Shown: positions 9,464 to 18,477, counted from the stretch's first letter. The stretch: DNA of 64,000 nucleotides from Candidatus Ferrigenium bremense (GCA_019449635.1 JAGRPI010000012.1:62001-126000), one strand, 5' to 3'. Program-made: numbers and translations. The notes: generated by a model from the letters alone, not told the origin.

Positions 9464-9964
9464 ATGGACAGACGCTCATTCATCAAGCTCGCAGCCGGCG
9501 GGGCAGGTATGCTGGCATTGTCGAGGTTCCTCATGGCGGGGCAGGCCGTCGCCGCCGAGCGCATCGTGAAACTCAACAAGAGCGATGCGGAATGGAAGAA
9601 GCTGCTCACCCCCGAGCAATATGAGGTGTTGCGCCGGGAAGGCACCGAGCGGCCGTATTCCAGCCCGCTCGACCGCGAGAAACGCAGCGGCCTGTTCCTT
9701 TGCGTCGCCTGCGACCTGCCGCTGTTCCCCTCCAGATTCAAGTTCGACAGCGGCACCGGCTGGCCGAGCTTCTACGACGTGCTGCCCGGCGCCGTCGAGA
9801 CCAGGACCGACCACAGGCTGATCCTGCCGCGCACCGAATACCACTGCGCGCGCTGCGGCGGCCATCACGGCCACGTGTTCAACGACGGCCCGCAACCCAC
9901 CGGCCTGCGCTACTGCAACAACGGCGTGGCGCTGAGGTTCGTCCCGGACAAGGAGCAATCATAG
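9464..9964 (+). CDS. msrB: Tat-exported peptide-methionine (R)-S-oxide reductase
   Basis: MsrB reduces methionine-R-sulfoxide in proteins. The start at 9464 follows an AGGAGG ribosome site and gives a twin-arginine signal (MDRRSFIKLAAGGAG...AVAAE), so the enzyme should act in the periplasm. The catalytic domain has both zinc CxxC pairs (CVAC and CARC), the SGTGWPSFYD motif, HHGHVFNDGP and the catalytic cysteine in LRYCNNGVALRF. The DipZ-like gene 106 bp downstream on the same strand is a plausible source of reducing power in the periplasm. Confidence 0.9.
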   Translation: MDRRSFIKLAAGGAGMLALSRFLMAGQAVAAERIVKLNKSDAEWKKLLTPEQYEVLRREGTERPYSSPLDREKRSGLFLCVACDLPLFPSRFKFDSGTGWPSFYDVLPGAVETRTDHRLILPRTEYHCARCGGHHGHVFNDGPQPTGLRYCNNGVALRFVPDKEQS

Positions 9965-9978
9965 ACTGGAAAACATTC

Positions 9979-10052
9979 AGCCACGGATTAACACAGATGA
10001 AACACGGATTAGAACCGGTTTTATCCGTGAATATCCGTGTTAATCCGTGGCT
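9979..10052. repeat. Intergenic palindromic repeat
   Basis: Perfect 16-bp inverted arms AGCCACGGATTAACAC (9979-9994) and its complement (10037-10052) enclose a second, weaker inverted pair (ACACGGAT/ATCCGTG). The 74-bp element fills the gap between msrB and the DipZ-like gene and would form a long hairpin in their shared transcript. It has the look of a small non-autonomous repeat. No poly-T follows, so it is not an obvious terminator. Confidence 0.75.
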
Positions 10053-10069
10053 AATGTCAGGAGCTTAAG

Positions 10070-11716
10070 ATGAGCACAATCGACATCGGCCTGGCGTTCC
10101 TCGAAGGCGTGGCGCTGATCGTCTCGCCCTGCATCCTGCCGGTGCTGCCGCTGGTGCTGGCCACCTCGGCCGGCGGCGGCAGGCGCAGGCCATACGGCAT
10201 CATCATCGGCTTCGTGCTGGCGTTCACCCTGTTCGCCATCGTGGCGCGCAAGCTGGTCGCTCTGCTGGGCATCGACCTCGACCTCGTGAAAGATGTCTCG
10301 CTGGTGCTGCTTGCACTGCTGGGGCTGGTGTTGCTTTCGTCCAGGCTGTCTGAAAAATTCAGTGCGCTGACGCAGGGTGCGGCCGATTTTGGCAACCGGC
10401 TTGCCGGAGCCGGCGGGGAAGGGATGCTCGGCGGCATCGCCATCGGCGCATTGATCGGGCTGGTGTGGACGCCCTGCGCGGGGCCGATCCTCGCCGCCGT
10501 GCTGGTGCAGGTGATCCGCCAGCAGACCGACCTGGCCGGCAACCTCGTCATCCTCTCGTTCGGCATCGGCGCGGGCGTGCCGATGCTCGTCATCGCGCTG
10601 ACCGGGCGCAGGATCATGGGCAGGCTGGGATTCTTCGCGCGCCATGCCGAAGCCGTGCGCAAGGGTTTCGGCGTGCTTATCCTCCTGTCGGTCGCCTACA
10701 TCGCCTCCGGCGCGGACATCGAGGCGCTGTTCATGCCAAAAGAAACCGCCGAAGCGCCGCGCGGCGAACTGGTGCTGCAGGAAGGCCTGGGCCAGCCCTA
10801 CGCCGCGCCGGAATTTGCCGGCATCGAGGCGTGGCAGAACTCGCCGCCGCTCACCATGAAGGAGCTGCAGGGCAAGGTCGTGCTGATCGACTTCTGGACC
10901 TACTCCTGCATCAACTGCGTGCGCACGCTGCCCTATCTCACCGACTGGGACAGGAAATACCGCGACATGGGGCTGGTGATCGTCGGCGTGCATTCGCCGG
11001 AATTCGAGTTCGAGAAAAAGCCGGCCAACGTCAGGGATGCGATCGCGCAGCACGGCATCCGCTACCCCGTCGCGCTGGATAATCAGCTCTCCACCTGGCT
11101 GAATTTCAACAACCGCTACTGGCCTGCGCATTACCTGATCGACCGGCAGGGCCGGGTGGTCTACACCCATTTCGGCGAGGGCAAATACAACGTCACGGAG
11201 AACAACATCCGCTACCTGCTCGGCCTGACAGGGCAGGGCGAAACTATCAAGATCGAAGGCCCCACGTTCGCATTCGGGCAGACGCCGGAGACCTACCTCG
11301 GCTACGACAGGGCGGACAGCTTCGGCGGCAGGGAGCAAGTGGCACGCGACGCTCAGGGCGTCTACCGCTTCCCCGCCTCCCTGCCGGATGACGCATGGGC
11401 GCTGAGCGGCACATGGAAAGTGGAACGCGAAAAGATCGTCGCAGGCGGGCAGGGCGCGGCGCTGCGCCTCAACTTCAAGGCGCGCAAGGTGTTCCTCGTG
11501 CTCGGCACGGCCAGCGGCAAGCCGGTGCGGTTATCGCTCAGGCTGAACGGCAAGGAGGTTGGAAGCTATGCGGGCAAGGACGCGCCTGCGGGCGTGGTCA
11601 GCGTCGAGCGCAATACGCTGTATGAACTGATCGACCAGCAGAGCCCGAAGAACGGCCTGCTCGAGATCGAGACCGACGCGCCGGGTCTGGAGGCTTACGC
11701 GTTCACGTTCGGCTAG
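10070..11716 (+). CDS. DipZ-like CcdA-thioredoxin fusion protein
   Basis: A 548-residue three-part protein. Residues 1-225 are a CcdA/DsbD-type membrane domain with conserved cysteines in VSPCILPVLPL and WTPCAGP. Residues about 245-390 are a periplasmic thioredoxin-like domain with CINC at 280-283 in WTYSCINCVRTLP and the cis-Pro region. Residues 400-548 are a beta-rich C-terminal domain with no recognised motif. This order matches DipZ-type proteins. It would carry electrons from cytoplasmic thioredoxin across the membrane. The upstream neighbour msrB is a likely client. AGGAG precedes the ATG. Confidence 0.85.
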   Translation: MSTIDIGLAFLEGVALIVSPCILPVLPLVLATSAGGGRRRPYGIIIGFVLAFTLFAIVARKLVALLGIDLDLVKDVSLVLLALLGLVLLSSRLSEKFSALTQGAADFGNRLAGAGGEGMLGGIAIGALIGLVWTPCAGPILAAVLVQVIRQQTDLAGNLVILSFGIGAGVPMLVIALTGRRIMGRLGFFARHAEAVRKGFGVLILLSVAYIASGADIEALFMPKETAEAPRGELVLQEGLGQPYAAPEFAGIEAWQNSPPLTMKELQGKVVLIDFWTYSCINCVRTLPYLTDWDRKYRDMGLVIVGVHSPEFEFEKKPANVRDAIAQHGIRYPVALDNQLSTWLNFNNRYWPAHYLIDRQGRVVYTHFGEGKYNVTENNIRYLLGLTGQGETIKIEGPTFAFGQTPETYLGYDRADSFGGREQVARDAQGVYRFPASLPDDAWALSGTWKVEREKIVAGGQGAALRLNFKARKVFLVLGTASGKPVRLSLRLNGKEVGSYAGKDAPAGVVSVERNTLYELIDQQSPKNGLLEIETDAPGLEAYAFTFG

Positions 11717-11790
11717 TGTGGGCTTGCTGGAAAAATCAAACCTGCACCTTTGGTTCTTGGCAGCTCATTGATTCGGCAAAAGCAAGAAGC

Positions 11791-11855
11791 CGTTCGTGTT
11801 GAGCTTGTCGAAACATGGATGGCTACATGGCCTTCGACAGGCTCAAGCCGAACGG
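11791..11855. repeat. Palindromic repeat between convergent genes
   Basis: Two imperfect inverted arms, CGTTCGTGTTGAGCTTGTCG and its counterpart ending CAAGCCGAACGG, separated by about 20 bp. It belongs to the GTTCGNNCTGAGCCTGTCGAAG family and ends two bases from the stop codon of the GpsA-like gene. Its position between converging genes would let the hairpin act as a bidirectional transcript end, although T-runs are absent. Confidence 0.75.
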
Positions 11856-11857
11856 CC

Positions 11858-12772
11858 TCAGATCGCGCAACTCTCCGTCTCGCGCAACTGTTTCAGATAT
11901 TCCTCCACCCGCTCATTCAGCGTCTCCGGTGCGGTGACGATGTCGCGCACCAGCGAAAACAGCGGGTAGGCGCGCCAATTGAACAGGTGATATTTCTCCA
12001 CCATCTGCAAGGTATGCACTCCTTCGCCGGAGATGTCCGACCATTCGCCGCGAACCAGTTGTTGTCCGAGCGCATGATGATGTGAACCCTCGCTGGTGGC
12101 CGTTGTCAGCAGATCGCCCAGGCCGGCATAGCTGAATGGCGTGTGCGACTGCCCGCCGAACGATTGCACGATGCCGGACAACTCTGCGATCGCGGTGACC
12201 ATCAGATGCCCGCGCATGTTGTCGCCCAGCTTCAGCTCATCCGCCACGCCGAACAGGATCGCATACACATTCTTCAGGATCACCGACCAGCTCCGGCCGT
12301 GCATGTCCGATGCCTGCTGGCAGACCAGCGTGCTGCCCCGGAACAGGCTGTACATCACCTCGAAATTCGCCGAGTCGGACAACACCGCATCGGCAAAGCC
12401 GTGCCGCCCCATTGCAAGCTCCTTCGAGATCATCGGGCCATACACCACCCCATAGTGATGCTTGCCTGCGAACACCCGCTCGAACACCTGTGCCGCTGTC
12501 CGCCCCGATTCATCCAGCCCCTTCGCGATGCTCAGGCACAGGCTGTCTTTTGTGAGATGCGGCGCGATGCGGCTGGCGATCTCATGATGCGGGTTAACCG
12601 GCAGGCAGAACAGGATCGCCTGCGCCTCGGCGACTTCATCCTCCAGCGTCGCATGGCTGCCCCTGACCACCGCGCCCATATTCCAGATGCGCACATCGTG
12701 GCGCGCCGCCAGCAGATACTCCATGGCATGCCCCATCTTGCCGTAGCCCAGAATCAATACCCGTAGTTTCAT
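11858..12772 (-). CDS. NAD(P)H-dependent glycerol-3-phosphate dehydrogenase-like protein
   Basis: A protein of about 304 residues with a Rossmann start (MKLRVLILGYGKMGHAMEYLL) and the general layout of GpsA: FCLPVNPHHEIA, SIAKGLDE, VYGPMISKELAMG, and a helical C-terminal domain with GLGDLLTTATSEGSHHHALGQ. In GpsA the first glycine-rich loop is usually GxGxWG and the substrate motif is SGPSFAKE; both are altered here, so this is a divergent relative whose substrate may differ. The ATG at 12772 with an upstream GAGG is preferred over the one at 12784. Confidence 0.75.
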   Translation of the reverse strand: MKLRVLILGYGKMGHAMEYLLAARHDVRIWNMGAVVRGSHATLEDEVAEAQAILFCLPVNPHHEIASRIAPHLTKDSLCLSIAKGLDESGRTAAQVFERVFAGKHHYGVVYGPMISKELAMGRHGFADAVLSDSANFEVMYSLFRGSTLVCQQASDMHGRSWSVILKNVYAILFGVADELKLGDNMRGHLMVTAIAELSGIVQSFGGQSHTPFSYAGLGDLLTTATSEGSHHHALGQQLVRGEWSDISGEGVHTLQMVEKYHLFNWRAYPLFSLVRDIVTAPETLNERVEEYLKQLRETESCAI

Positions 12773-12906
12773 GCTGCACCTCATTCTCGCGCAAAAGTCA
12801 GTTTGGATTTTGGCATGGTTGCGTGAGGGTAAGGGAAATTACTTCTGCACAGACGATAGGGTTGCTTGAGTCCATTGCGAATTTACTACTTCACAAATAC
12901 GCGCAA

Positions 12907-12923
12907 TGCGCATACCATGCGCA
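12907..12923. promoter_or_regulatory. Candidate CcdA/B autoregulation operator
   Basis: A perfect dyad TGCGCAT-ACC-ATGCGCA lies 15 bp before the ccdA start codon, where a toxin-antitoxin operator is expected. Known ccd operons repress themselves through such a site; binding here is inferred. Confidence 0.55.
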
Positions 12924-12937
12924 CATGGAGGTTTCCC

Positions 12938-13189
12938 ATGAAATCAATGCAAAGCAATCAAGCACGTAAGCGCCCGGTCAACCTGACGCTCAACGAAGAG
13001 CTGGTCACTCAGGCCAAAGGAATGACCAACAACCTGTCCGGCGTGGTCGAGCAATTATTGGCCGACTACGTGATGAAACAGAACAATGCGCGGCAAGAAA
13101 AAGTCCATCACGCCGACGTCGCGGCGGAAGCGTGGAATACCTTCAACGAGCGTTCCGAATCGTTTGCCGACGAACACTCCACGCTGTAA
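12938..13189 (+). CDS. ccdA: CcdA-family antitoxin
   Basis: An 83-residue antitoxin. The N-terminal part (RKRPVNLTLNEELVTQAKGMTNNLSGVVEQLLADYV) is a ribbon-helix-helix DNA-binding domain. The C-terminal part (AAEAWNTFNERSESFADEHSTL) matches the CcdA segment that wraps around the toxin, including the typical W-N-x(6)-S-F-ADE pattern. GGAGG precedes the ATG at 12938. Its stop overlaps the toxin start by one base, so the two are translationally coupled. Confidence 0.9.
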   Translation: MKSMQSNQARKRPVNLTLNEELVTQAKGMTNNLSGVVEQLLADYVMKQNNARQEKVHHADVAAEAWNTFNERSESFADEHSTL

Positions 13190-13518
13190 TGGCACAGTTC
13201 GACGTTCACCGGAACATCGGCAAACAGCGGGAAGCCATTCCCTATGTCGTCATCGTTCAATCATCCCTGTACGACAGCTACCGCCGCCGGGTCGTGATTC
13301 CCCTGGTGCGCCGCAGCAATCTGGATAATGCGGCAGCGCTGGTAGGCTTGTCGCTCAATCCGGTTTTTATGGTCGAAGGAATCGAAGTGGTACTGCACCC
13401 GCTGGAGATCGTATCCGTCGCTATGGATCAACTGGGCGAAAAGATCGCCACACTTGAACAAGAAGGCGACCGTATTGCTGCTGCGATGGATGAGATACTG
13501 ACGCGGGCTTGGGCGTAG
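13189..13518 (+). CDS. ccdB: CcdB-family toxin
   Basis: A 109-residue protein with the CcdB pattern: MAQFDVHRN at the start, PYVVIVQSSLYD, VVIPLVRRSN, LNPVFMVEGIEVVLHPLEIVSV, and a C-terminal helix ending TRAWA. CcdB poisons DNA gyrase subunit A, and the last residues (usually GI or similar) are critical for that; here the end is different, so toxicity should be checked. It overlaps ccdA by one base and is followed by a terminator at 13646. Confidence 0.9.
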   Translation: MAQFDVHRNIGKQREAIPYVVIVQSSLYDSYRRRVVIPLVRRSNLDNAAALVGLSLNPVFMVEGIEVVLHPLEIVSVAMDQLGEKIATLEQEGDRIAAAMDEILTRAWA

Positions 13519-13645
13519 CGGAAATCAATTCGTCTCCAGTACCTTGTCGTTCCCTTTACTTAGATGGTTGCTTTACAAGAGTAAAATGCGGGGAAACTCA
13601 GGGTCTGTCCCGGATGGTTACTGGCCCCACTGGCTCTGCAATTGA

Positions 13646-13672
13646 TAAAGGCGACCATCGGTCGCCTTTATT
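13646..13672 (+). terminator. Rho-independent terminator after ccdAB
   Basis: A perfect 11-bp stem TAAAGGCGACC/GGTCGCCTTTA with a three-base loop, followed by TT. It lies 128 bp beyond the ccdB stop. Confidence 0.7.
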
Positions 13673-13692
13673 GAAGCTAATGTTAAATTGAA

Positions 13693-13962
13693 TTAAAGCG
13701 CAAAAGCCCCATCATGCCGAATGTCGGGTGCTATCTTTTCGAGATCTGGATCAGACAGGGATATCAGAGCGCGAATCCTGCGCTCAATTGATTTGTATAT
13801 TCCACCTACAGCCATCAGCGGAATGATATAAACCCACCAGCCGGCACTATTTGCGCCAAGAGCCTCGATTGATAAAGCCACGCTCTTTTTCCGAATTTCG
13901 CGCATCTCTTGGAAAGCGCAATCATCCAGTACCTTCTGGCGAGCGATGAGTCTCTTTTTCAA
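13693..13962 (-). CDS. Hypothetical small membrane protein (weak)
   Basis: A possible 89-residue protein starting at a TTG, or shorter from an internal ATG near 13906. It has one hydrophobic segment (AGWWVYIIPLMAVGGIY) between charged flanks. No ribosome site is convincing, and codon use gives little support. It lies between two toxin-antitoxin pairs in a stretch with degraded-repeat features (GGGTCTGTCCC near 13606 and GGGACAGACC near 13998, and three AGTATTCAG copies at 13971-13997), so it may be part of a decayed mobile element. Confidence 0.3.
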   Translation of the reverse strand: MKKRLIARQKVLDDCAFQEMREIRKKSVALSIEALGANSAGWWVYIIPLMAVGGIYKSIERRIRALISLSDPDLEKIAPDIRHDGAFAL

Positions 13963-13970
13963 TTCTTAGA

Positions 13971-14010
13971 AGTATTCAGAGTATTCAGCAGAGTATTCAG
14001 GGACAGACCA
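13971..14010. repeat. Triple AGTATTCAG repeat and possible element end
   Basis: Three closely spaced copies of AGTATTCAG are followed by GGGACAGACCACGG. The inverted counterpart GGGTCTGTCCC occurs about 390 bp to the left. Such GGGACAGACC ends are commonly seen at REP-associated transposase genes, but no transposase remains here. Confidence 0.4.
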
Positions 14011-14121
14011 CGGTTTCCTACGCCGCATACCTCTGAATCTCAACCTCCACATGCCGCTTTGCAGTCGCATCTGCATCAGCGTACACACGACTGGCGGTTG
14101 GCTCGCCCAAGGTTGCTTGAA

Positions 14122-14451
14122 TCAGTTATCCCTGAGCACTCTCTGGGTGAGCAAGGTCTTCATATCCTTTCGTGTGTCGGCAACAATATGGATGTAGATG
14201 GTGTTTTGCCTTGCTTCATAGATTACCCTGTTCATGCCGGAGACGATCTGCCGGTATTGGGTGAGATTCAGTTGCACCAATTCTTCCGGAATGGCGCCGG
14301 AAAGCGGGAAGGCTTTCAGGTTGAAGATGGATTCTTTGAGCTTGCAGTAGGTGCTGTGCCAAGCTTTGGGGGAGAAGTTCTTGACGATGTAGCGCTTGAG
14401 CTCTTTCAAGTCCTGCTCGGCAGAGGCGAGAAAGACGATGCGATAGTTCAT
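14122..14451 (-). CDS. RelE/ParE-family toxin
   Basis: A 109-residue toxin of the RelE/ParE superfamily: MNYRIVFLASAEQDLKELKRYI at the start, FPLSGAIPEEL in the middle, YRQIVSGMNRVIYEARQNTIYIHIVADTRKDM and a short tail. The sequence resembles ParE more than ribosome-dependent RelE. It overlaps its antitoxin gene by four bases (ATGA), the standard arrangement. Confidence 0.88.
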   Translation of the reverse strand: MNYRIVFLASAEQDLKELKRYIVKNFSPKAWHSTYCKLKESIFNLKAFPLSGAIPEELVQLNLTQYRQIVSGMNRVIYEARQNTIYIHIVADTRKDMKTLLTQRVLRDN

Positions 14452-14720
14452 TGCGGAGCAGTTTCATCCAGTTCGGCAAATACGTCTTCTGCGAGGCGGA
14501 ACTTGCCTTGTTCGATCTCCTTGTTGCCGAGGGCGAGGATTTTCAGGAGCGCAACGGTTTGCTCCTGCTCTTCGTAGCTTTTCACATCCATGACAACCAG
14601 CTTGGCTTCGCCGTCCTGGGTGATCAGCATGGGTTCGCGGGTCTCCGAGATTTCCCGGATGATGTCGGTGGCATGATCCTGGAGATAGCTGACGGGTTTG
14701 ACCTGTGTCGAGAGTTTCAT
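14448..14720 (-). CDS. Phd/YefM-family antitoxin
   Basis: A 90-residue antitoxin. The segment VKPVSYLQDHATDIIREISETREPMLITQDGEAKLVVMDVKSYEE is the Phd/YefM DNA-binding domain, and the acidic tail (FAELDETAPQ) is the toxin-neutralising part. The ATG at 14720 has AGGAG six bases upstream and is preferred over an ATG 22 codons earlier. It is upstream of, and overlaps, the toxin gene. Confidence 0.88.
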   Translation of the reverse strand: MKLSTQVKPVSYLQDHATDIIREISETREPMLITQDGEAKLVVMDVKSYEEQEQTVALLKILALGNKEIEQGKFRLAEDVFAELDETAPQ

Positions 14721-14799
14721 ATGTGCTCCTGGGGCGGAATATTGCTGGGTGGATTCATCGTATGCCAATTCGGGAATGGTGTCCAACTTGCCGCAGATG

Positions 14800-17670
14800 T
14801 CACACCAGCTTCTTCAACTGATACAGCCTCTCCAGCGCTTCCTTCGGACTGAGTTCATCCGGCTGTACTTCGCGCAACGCCGCCAGCAGCGGTTGCTCTT
14901 CCAGTTCCGGCATCTCCGGTTTCCGGTCGAACAGGTCTCCCTGCGGATTCTGTGCGGCGCTGTTCTGTTCCAGCTTGCGCAGTTGTTTTTTCGCAGCCTT
15001 GATGACGTCGTTTGGCACGCCTGCCAAGGCTGCCACTTGCAGGCCGTAGCTCTGGCTGGCCGCACCTTCGTTAACCGAGTGCAGGAACACGATGCTGTGC
15101 TGGTGTTCGATCGCGGCGAGGTGGACGTTGGCGAGCTGGGCGAATTCTTCGGCGAGCCGCGTGAGCTCGAAATAGTGCGTGGCGAACAGGGTGTAGCTGC
15201 GGTTCTTTTCCAGCAGGTGGCGCGCGATTGCGTAGGCGAGGGCGAGGCCGTCGAAGGTGGAGGTGCCGCGCCCGATCTCGTCCACCAGCACCAGACTTTT
15301 CTCGGTGGCGTTGTGCAGGATGTTGGCGGCCTCGGTCATCTCGACCATGAAGGTGGAACGCCCGCTGGCGAGGTCGTCGGATGCGCCGATACGGGTGAAG
15401 ATCTGGTCGATCTCGCCGAGCACGACCTGCTGCGCGGGAACGAAGCAGCCGACATGCGCGAGCAGCGCGATGATCGCGACCTGGCGCATGTAGGTGGACT
15501 TGCCGCCCATGTTCGGGCCTGTGATCAGCAGCATGCGGCGTGCCTCGGAGAGCGTGGCGTCGTTCGGCGTGAATCGCTCCACTTGCGCTTCCACGACCGG
15601 ATGGCGGCCCTGGGTGATGCTGATCTGCGGCTCCTCGGAAAACTGTGGTGCGCTGAAATTCAGCGTCGCGGCGCGCTCGGCGAAGGTGGCGAGCACGTCG
15701 AGCTCGGCGATCGCGGCGGCGATGCGCTGCAGTTGCGGGATGAAGGGCGCGAGCTGGTCTAGCAGTTGTTCGAAGAGAAATTTCTCGCGCGCCAGCGCGC
15801 GCTCGTTGGCAGACAGCGCCTTGTCTTCGAAGGTCTTGAGTTCAGGCGTGATGTAGCGCTCGGCATTCTTCAGCGTCTGGCGGCGGCGGTAGTCGTCCGG
15901 CACATTGGGAGACTGCGCATGCGTCACCTCGATGTAAAAACCATGCACGCGGTTGTATTCGACCTTCAGGCCGGCGATGCCGGTACGCGCGCGTTCGCGC
16001 GCCTCCAGCGCGAGCAGGAAATCGCCGCAGTTGGTCTGGATGCCGCGCAGCTCGTCCAGCTCGGCATCGAAGCCGTCGGCGATCACGCCGCCTTCGCGCA
16101 GGACGCTGGAGGGTTCTGGTTTCAGCGAGTTTTGTAAAATGGAAACGAGTTCATTGCCAGAACTACTATCCGTTCGGGCTGAGCCTGTCGAAGCCTGTAT
16201 GTTTTCGGGTTCGCCGTCGCTGCGCGACGATCCTTCGACAGGCTCAGGACGAACGGGTAGGTTGAGTGCATCGCTCAGATCTTTGATGAGCGGTGAATCA
16301 CAGGTGGCCAGCGCGGCATGTAGTTGCGGCAGGGTGAGCAGCGTGTCGCGCAGTCCGGAGAGGTCGCGCGGGCGCGCGCTGCGCAACGCGATGCGCGCGG
16401 TGATGCGCTCCACGTCGACGCAGGGTTTGAGGTGGTCGTGGACGGTGCGATAGCCCTCTCCCCCTGCCCCTCTCCCCCTAGCGGGAGAGGGGGGTGACAG
16501 CAGTTGTTCGACAGCTTCCAGTCTTGCACCCAGTACATTCCGGTCGCGCAGCGGATGGTGCAGCCAGTGGTGCAGCAGGCGGCTGCCCATGTTGGTGGCG
16601 CAGGTGTCGAGCAGAGAGAGCAGGGTGGGGGCGGGCTCGCCGCGCAGGGTCTGGGTGATCTCCAGGTTGCGCCTTGTCGCGGCATCCATGCGCACGTACT
16701 GGTCGGCGCTGTATACCTGCATGCTGCGCACATGGGCGATGCTTTGGCCTTGCGTGAGCTTGGCGTAACCAAGCAGCGCACCGGCAGCTTCCAGCCCCAC
16801 AGTGAAATCATTGCAACCAAATCCGGCCAGATCGAGTGTGGCGAATTGCTGGCACAGCGCGCGGCGCGCCGTGTCCAGATCGAAATGCCAGTCGGGGAGT
16901 GCCTTGAAAGCCGCATGGATACTGGCTTGCATGGCAGTATTTTCTGCGTGCAAAATTTCGGAAGGTTGCAAACGTTCCAGTTCGGCGGGCAGATTTTCCG
17001 GCGTAGTTTCGCACACGAAAAATTGCCCGGAGGCGAGGTTCAGCCAGGCGAGACCAACTTCTCCCGGCCTCCCCAACCCCTCCCGGCCTCCCCTTGTGCG
17101 AGCATCCGCTTCGCGGATTGCCTGCTTGACCCGATTCAGGGGAGGCGATGAGATCGCCAGCAGCAGGGTGTCGCGCTTCTCTTCGAGCAGGGCGGAGTCG
17201 GTAACGGTGCCCGGCGTAACGATGCGCACCACCTTGCGCTCCACCGGGCCTTTGCTGGCGGCGGGGTCGCCGATCTGTTCGCAGATCGCCACCGATTCGC
17301 CGAGCCGCACCAGCCGCGCGAGGTATTGCTCGGCGGCGTGGTAGGGCACGCCCGCCATTTTGATCGGCTGGCCGTTGGAGGCACCGCGCTGGGTCAGCGT
17401 GATGTCGAGCAGCTTGGCCGCGCGCGCGGCATCTTCATGGAACAGTTCATAGAAATCCCCCATGCGGTAGAACAGCAGCATGTCGGCATGCTGCGCCTTG
17501 ATGCGCAGGTACTGCTGCATCATCGGGGTATGATTTCCAGCCGCATGCTGCGCAATACCGGTGTTGGCTGCGTCGGCAACCCCTCGCCTACCGGTTACGG
17601 TATGCCCCGTCCTTGCCTCCTTGCCGCCTGGGTCCTGCTTTGCCTGTGGCTGGGAATGCGTTTCAGTCAT
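14800..17670 (-). CDS. mutS: DNA mismatch repair protein MutS with inserted repeat segments
   Basis: Recognises mismatches and starts repair. Conserved parts are present: [28 protein letters not shown] (mismatch-binding domain), Walker [10 protein letters not shown] near residue 718, [12 protein letters not shown] and FATHYFELT. At 956 residues it is about 80-100 longer than usual. The excess lies in a 49-residue N-terminal extension and three segments that look foreign: residues about 188-203 ([17 protein letters not shown]), 392-405 ([13 protein letters not shown]) and 471-500 ([11 protein letters not shown]...[11 protein letters not shown]). The last two coincide exactly with DNA repeats. 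If the ATG at 17523 is used, the extension disappears. It may still be functional, since all motifs remain. Confidence 0.93.
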   Translation of the reverse strand: MTETHSQPQAKQDPGGKEARTGHTVTGRRGVADAANTGIAQHAAGNHTPMMQQYLRIKAQHADMLLFYRMGDFYELFHEDAARAAKLLDITLTQRGASNGQPIKMAGVPYHAAEQYLARLVRLGESVAICEQIGDPAASKGPVERKVVRIVTPGTVTDSALLEEKRDTLLLAISSPPLNRVKQAIREADARTRGGREGLGRPGEVGLAWLNLASGQFFVCETTPENLPAELERLQPSEILHAENTAMQASIHAAFKALPDWHFDLDTARRALCQQFATLDLAGFGCNDFTVGLEAAGALLGYAKLTQGQSIAHVRSMQVYSADQYVRMDAATRRNLEITQTLRGEPAPTLLSLLDTCATNMGSRLLHHWLHHPLRDRNVLGARLEAVEQLLSPPSPARGRGAGGEGYRTVHDHLKPCVDVERITARIALRSARPRDLSGLRDTLLTLPQLHAALATCDSPLIKDLSDALNLPVRPEPVEGSSRSDGEPENIQASTGSARTDSSSGNELVSILQNSLKPEPSSVLREGGVIADGFDAELDELRGIQTNCGDFLLALEARERARTGIAGLKVEYNRVHGFYIEVTHAQSPNVPDDYRRRQTLKNAERYITPELKTFEDKALSANERALAREKFLFEQLLDQLAPFIPQLQRIAAAIAELDVLATFAERAATLNFSAPQFSEEPQISITQGRHPVVEAQVERFTPNDATLSEARRMLLITGPNMGGKSTYMRQVAIIALLAHVGCFVPAQQVVLGEIDQIFTRIGASDDLASGRSTFMVEMTEAANILHNATEKSLVLVDEIGRGTSTFDGLALAYAIARHLLEKNRSYTLFATHYFELTRLAEEFAQLANVHLAAIEHQHSIVFLHSVNEGAASQSYGLQVAALAGVPNDVIKAAKKQLRKLEQNSAAQNPQGDLFDRKPEMPELEEQPLLAALREVQPDELSPKEALERLYQLKKLV
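16171..16256. repeat. 86-bp inverted repeat inside mutS
   Basis: Inverted arms CGTTCGGGCTGAGCCTGTCG and CGACAGGCTCAGGACGAACG flank a shorter hairpin core. The whole unit is read in frame by mutS, giving [11 protein letters not shown] and [11 protein letters not shown]. It belongs to the same family as the intergenic copies at 11791 and 26243. Confidence 0.85.
16454..16494. repeat. CCCTCTCCCC palindrome inside mutS
   Basis: A GC-rich repeat with CCCTCTCCC followed by TAGC and GGGAGAGGG. The same unit occurs near 58040-58130 in kdsB, where it is interrupted by the 63-bp palindromic element. This mutS copy therefore shows what an empty site looks like. Confidence 0.7.
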
Positions 17671-17679
17671 GAATTGGCG

Positions 17680-18477
17680 TCAGCCTTTCAATCCCGGTGT
17701 CAGGTGCGGTTTGATGATATCCAGCAACAGCGGGTGGATGTTCGGATTGCCTGTGCACAGATGGCCGGTCTTGAGGTAAGTGTCCGAGCCGTGCAGGTCG
17801 CTGACCATGCCGCCCGCCTCGGTGATCAGCAGGCAGCCGGCGGCGATATCCCAGGGTTTGAGCCCGGTCTCGAAGAAGCCGTCGTAGCGGCCCGCCGCCA
17901 CCCAGGCCAGGTCCAGCGCCGCAGAGCCGGGGCGGCGCAGGCCGGCGGTCTTTTGCATCAGCTCGCGGAAGATCGCCATGTAGGCATCGAGGTGCTCGAA
18001 CCGGGTGTAAGGGAAGCCGGTGCCGATCAGGCTGTCGGCGAGGTGGAGGCGCTTGGTGACGCGCAGTCGTTTGTCGTTGAGGAACGCGCCGCGGCCGCGC
18101 GTGGCGGTGAACAGCTCATTCTTGGCCGGGTCGTACACCACCGCCTGGGTGATGATGCCTTTGTGCTGCAACGCGATGGACACGGAATATTGCGGCAGGC
18201 CGTGCAGGAAATTGGTCGTGCCGTCCAGCGGGTCGATGATCCACAGGAACTCCGACTCGCCTTGAGCGCCGCTCTCTTCTGCTAGAATCGCGTGGCCCGG
18301 ATAGGCTTCCAGCAAGGTCTGGATGATGGTTTGCTCGGCGGCGCGATCCACTTCGCTGACGAAATCCGAGTGGGATTTTCTGGTGATGGTGAGGTGGTCG
18401 ATCTTGTCGGCGGAGCGGTATATCAGATTGCCGGCGCGACGTGCGGCCTTCACCGCGATGTTGAGCATGGGGTGCAT
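17680..18477 (-). CDS. suhB: Inositol-1-monophosphatase
   Basis: A 265-residue member of the inositol monophosphatase family. Metal-binding motifs are EESG near residue 68, [11 protein letters not shown] near 86-96 and the C-terminal [17 protein letters not shown]. Family members hydrolyse inositol phosphates; E. coli SuhB also joins rRNA antitermination complexes. It is ten bases from mutS and divergent from trmJ. Confidence 0.93.
   Translation of the reverse strand: MHPMLNIAVKAARRAGNLIYRSADKIDHLTITRKSHSDFVSEVDRAAEQTIIQTLLEAYPGHAILAEESGAQGESEFLWIIDPLDGTTNFLHGLPQYSVSIALQHKGIITQAVVYDPAKNELFTATRGRGAFLNDKRLRVTKRLHLADSLIGTGFPYTRFEHLDAYMAIFRELMQKTAGLRRPGSAALDLAWVAAGRYDGFFETGLKPWDIAAGCLLITEAGGMVSDLHGSDTYLKTGHLCTGNPNIHPLLLDIIKPHLTPGLKG

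Noticed and set aside
10040-11338. Long open frame antisense to the DipZ-like gene
   Set aside because: Gln/Arg/His-rich composition typical of a shadow frame; the sense gene has clear domains.
11791-11855. Classical rho-independent terminator
   Set aside because: The inverted repeat lies between convergent genes but lacks T-runs, and the same sequence occurs inside genes. It is treated as a repeat element.
13509-13691. 60-residue open frame after ccdB
   Set aside because: It overlaps the end of ccdB and a terminator hairpin, has no ribosome site, and no protein-like pattern.
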